Origin: Mucilaginibacter sp. L3T2-6
GTDB lineage: Bacteria; Bacteroidota; Bacteroidia; Sphingobacteriales; Sphingobacteriaceae
Length of the DNA stretch: 64,000 nt
Assembly (NCBI RefSeq): GCF_030519355.1
Contig: NZ_JAUMKC010000025.1
Span: 26,948-90,947, forward strand
Direction of reading: 5' to 3'
The position numbers and the translations under genes are program-made. Positions 62,616 through 64,000 of the stretch are shown piece by piece. Position 1 is the first letter of the stretch. Every line of letters begins with the position of its first letter. The notes under the pieces are model-generated. The model did not search any database. It was not told the origin of the DNA and saw only the letters and a program-made list of their open reading frames with translations.

Positions 62616-63617
62616 ATGAGAAAATTTCAATTATCAATCACTGTTTTATTTACATTTCTTTCTGTTTCGTTACATGCCCAAAGCATTATTCAGCTGCAGG
62701 AGGGCAAGCCAACCAGTATTCGCGGCCTATCGGTTGTTAACGACAGCATCGCCTGGGTAAGCGGCAACCGGGGCTGTATTGGCATTACCCGTAACGGTGG
62801 CAAAGACTGGAGCTGGCAGCAGGTAAAAGGATTTGAAAAGGCCGACTTCAGGGATATCGAGGCTTTCTCAGACAAAAATGCCGTGATTATGAGCTCCGGC
62901 ACCCCTGCCCTTGTTTTAAAAACAACCGATGGCGGTAATACCTGGCAGGAAAAATACAGAAACACCGATACTACCTATTTTTTTGATGCGATGGATTTTG
63001 CAGATGGAAAGCATGGTTTTATCCTTGGCGATCCGATCAACGGAAAATTTCTGTTGATGGAAACTAATAATGGCGGTGAAACATGGCACCCATTCAACGA
63101 CGCGCCAACTGCTCTGCAGGGCGAGGCAGCCTTTGCAGCCAGCGGCACCTGCCTACGGACAACAGGCAATCAAATTTATATTTCATCAGGAGGAACTGTT
63201 GCAAGACTGATAATCTATAATGGGTCGTGGCATTATGCACCGCTGCCAATAACTCATGGCCAGGCTAGTGAAGGAGCATTTTCTTTAGCAATTGGCAGAA
63301 ACAATGGAGTAATAGCAGGCGGCGACTATGCTCATGATAAAAAAGCCGATTCTCTTATAACTATACTTAACCTTCACGCGGGCGTACGTTTAGCAACATC
63401 CACTATTCAGCCCGGCGGTTTTCAATCATCGGTTGAATTTTTGAAAGATAACATTTTCCTATCCACCGGTACCCCCGGAAGTAATATAACCACCGATGGG
63501 GGCAAAACCTGGAAGCAGATTGACACTGCCAGTTTTAATGTTTGCCGTAAGGCCAAACACGGAAAATTGGTACTGCTGGCCGGCAACGGCGGGAAAATCG
63601 GAATGTTGAAAATGTAG
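62616..63617 (+). CDS. Exported YCF48/BNR-type beta-propeller protein
   Basis: 333 residues. A signal peptide (MRKFQLSITVLFTFLSVSLHAQ) precedes repeated blades with the ASP-box/BNR and YCF48 patterns: ITRNGGKDWSWQQV, LKTTDGGNTWQEKY, METNNGGETWHPF and ITTDGGKTWKQI. These give a six- or seven-bladed propeller in the periplasm or on the surface. Often annotated as an oxidoreductase or photosystem assembly factor by analogy; the true function in Bacteroidota is unknown. Confidence 0.9.
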   Translation: MRKFQLSITVLFTFLSVSLHAQSIIQLQEGKPTSIRGLSVVNDSIAWVSGNRGCIGITRNGGKDWSWQQVKGFEKADFRDIEAFSDKNAVIMSSGTPALVLKTTDGGNTWQEKYRNTDTTYFFDAMDFADGKHGFILGDPINGKFLLMETNNGGETWHPFNDAPTALQGEAAFAASGTCLRTTGNQIYISSGGTVARLIIYNGSWHYAPLPITHGQASEGAFSLAIGRNNGVIAGGDYAHDKKADSLITILNLHAGVRLATSTIQPGGFQSSVEFLKDNIFLSTGTPGSNITTDGGKTWKQIDTASFNVCRKAKHGKLVLLAGNGGKIGMLKM

Positions 63618-63669
63618 AAAGCTGGTTATGAAGCCCTTAAAAACTCAAAAAAATAAATTAAAATAAGGC

Positions 63670-63700
63670 TTGCACAGGAAACGAAATACTCCTATATTTG
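63670..63700 (+). promoter_or_regulatory. Promoter of tRNA-Lys
   Basis: TTG (63670-63672) and TATATTTG (63693-63700), 20-bp spacer, exact match to the Bacteroidota consensus; the tRNA begins 30 nt downstream. Confidence 0.7.
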
Positions 63701-63730
63701 CACCACTTTAAACAAAAGCAGTTAAAGTGC

Positions 63731-63803
63731 GATTCCGTAGCTCAGCCGGTAGAGCATAACACTTTTAATGTTGGGGTCCTGGGTTCGAGTCCCAGCGGGA
63801 TCA
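63731..63803 (+). tRNA. tRNA-Lys (anticodon TTT)
   Basis: 73 nt. Acceptor stem GATTCCG/CGGGATC with discriminator A, D-arm GCTCAGCCGGTAGAGC, anticodon arm TAACA-CTTTTAA-TGTTG and GGTTCGAGTCC T-loop. CCA not encoded. Confidence 0.95.
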
Positions 63804-63842
63804 CTGAAGCCTGACAGACGGCTGGTGATTTTGACGAAGAGT

Positions 63843-63877
63843 CCGTCTCATAAGTAAAATTATGAGGCGGTTTTTTT
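63843..63877 (+). terminator. Rho-independent terminator after tRNA-Lys
   Basis: CCGTCTCATAA pairs with TTATGAGGCGG around a 6-nt loop, followed by seven T. Confidence 0.88.
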
Positions 63878-63910
63878 GTATAAGCGGGAGAGATTTTGTA
63901 AATTAAAGGC

Positions 63911-64000
63911 ATGGGGACAAGGTCAAATAAGGTAGTATTCAAGCCGTACATCCAAAACCAAATCCAGTTATTGCCTCCGAGTCTGGAGGAACTGGTAGAT
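63911..64000 (+). CDS. IS1182-type transposase (N-terminal fragment)
   Basis: The first 30 codons are visible: MGTRSNKVVFKPYIQNQ, then IQLLPPSLEELVD. The KVVFKxYxxNQ...LLPPSLEELIP pattern is the usual N-terminus of IS1182-family DDE transposases in Bacteroidota. The gene runs off the right edge. It begins about 108 nt after tRNA-Lys, so an insertion sequence lies next to the tRNA. Confidence 0.78.
   Translation, partial: MGTRSNKVVFKPYIQNQIQLLPPSLEELVD

Noticed and set aside
63742..63951. Minus-strand frame over tRNA-Lys and its terminator
   Set aside because: Covers the tRNA and hairpin; a known artefact of tRNA-derived translations.

Overview
The window is chromosomal DNA from a member of the Bacteroidota, most likely Sphingobacteriaceae (Mucilaginibacter or Pedobacter type). 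Supporting signs are a type IX secretion sorting tail (11.0-11.5 kb), a DUF2723 membrane protein of about 1000 residues, VPxGYF-repeat and lipocalin-like lipoproteins, LytTR and LiaF-type regulators, and promoters of the Bacteroidota form TTG-N20-TAnnTTTG. No 16S rRNA is present, so the genus is an inference.

Layout. 0-2.4 kb: a glycosyltransferase pair. 2.7-12.4 kb: an M3 oligopeptidase, two PAP2 phosphatases flanking an amino acid permease, a Kup potassium transporter, a tiny T9SS cargo and a fumarylacetoacetate-hydrolase-family enzyme. 12.4-16.6 kb: an M23 peptidase, a Bcp peroxiredoxin, then an ECF sigma factor with a four-repeat membrane protein (probable anti-sigma) and a Spy-like periplasmic protein. 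16.7-21.9 kb: a class III aminotransferase, an epimerase, a Crp/Fnr regulator, a UbiA prenyltransferase and an Old Yellow Enzyme. 22.1-26.5 kb: a LytTR response regulator, a LytS-type kinase and LiaF/LiaI-like membrane proteins, interrupted by a secreted SAM hydrolase. 26.6-28.0 kb: an AT-rich, probably transferred AAA/DUF4143 ATPase. 28.2-30.2 kb: aguA and aguB (agmatine to putrescine). 30.4-38.2 kb: a receiver protein, an outer-membrane barrel, the DUF2723 protein, a lipoprotein, a DoxX-like membrane protein and an acidic protein. 38.4-44.3 kb: a complete phosphate uptake operon read leftwards (porin, pstS, pstC, pstA, pstB, phoU) with PHO-box-like direct repeats upstream. 44.8-48.5 kb: a 33-bp tandem repeat, a small XRE-type protein and small host genes.

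48.7-62.2 kb is a phage-derived island. It holds an S24 repressor with an operator/promoter region, replication-type genes, small and large terminase subunits, a gene with an apparent -1 frameshift at a run of seven T, a collagen-containing tail fibre, an O-acyltransferase and a small membrane/coiled-coil protein. It is interleaved with leftward genes (pentapeptide protein, DUF2158 protein, RRM protein, two lipoproteins). No portal, capsid, tail tube, tape measure or integrase is visible. It may be a degraded prophage, a satellite or a domesticated remnant. It ends against two tRNA-Leu genes. The window closes with a YCF48/BNR-repeat protein, tRNA-Lys and the start of an IS1182-type transposase.

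Across the window many intergenic gaps are filled with short words repeated in direct and inverted order. Identical 14-18 bp words recur at distant loci. Several form long imperfect hairpins, including ones between pstS and pstC, between pstB and phoU, and between the two tRNA-Leu genes. Four genes have a -7 box ending exactly 4 nt before the start codon, which suggests leaderless transcripts.
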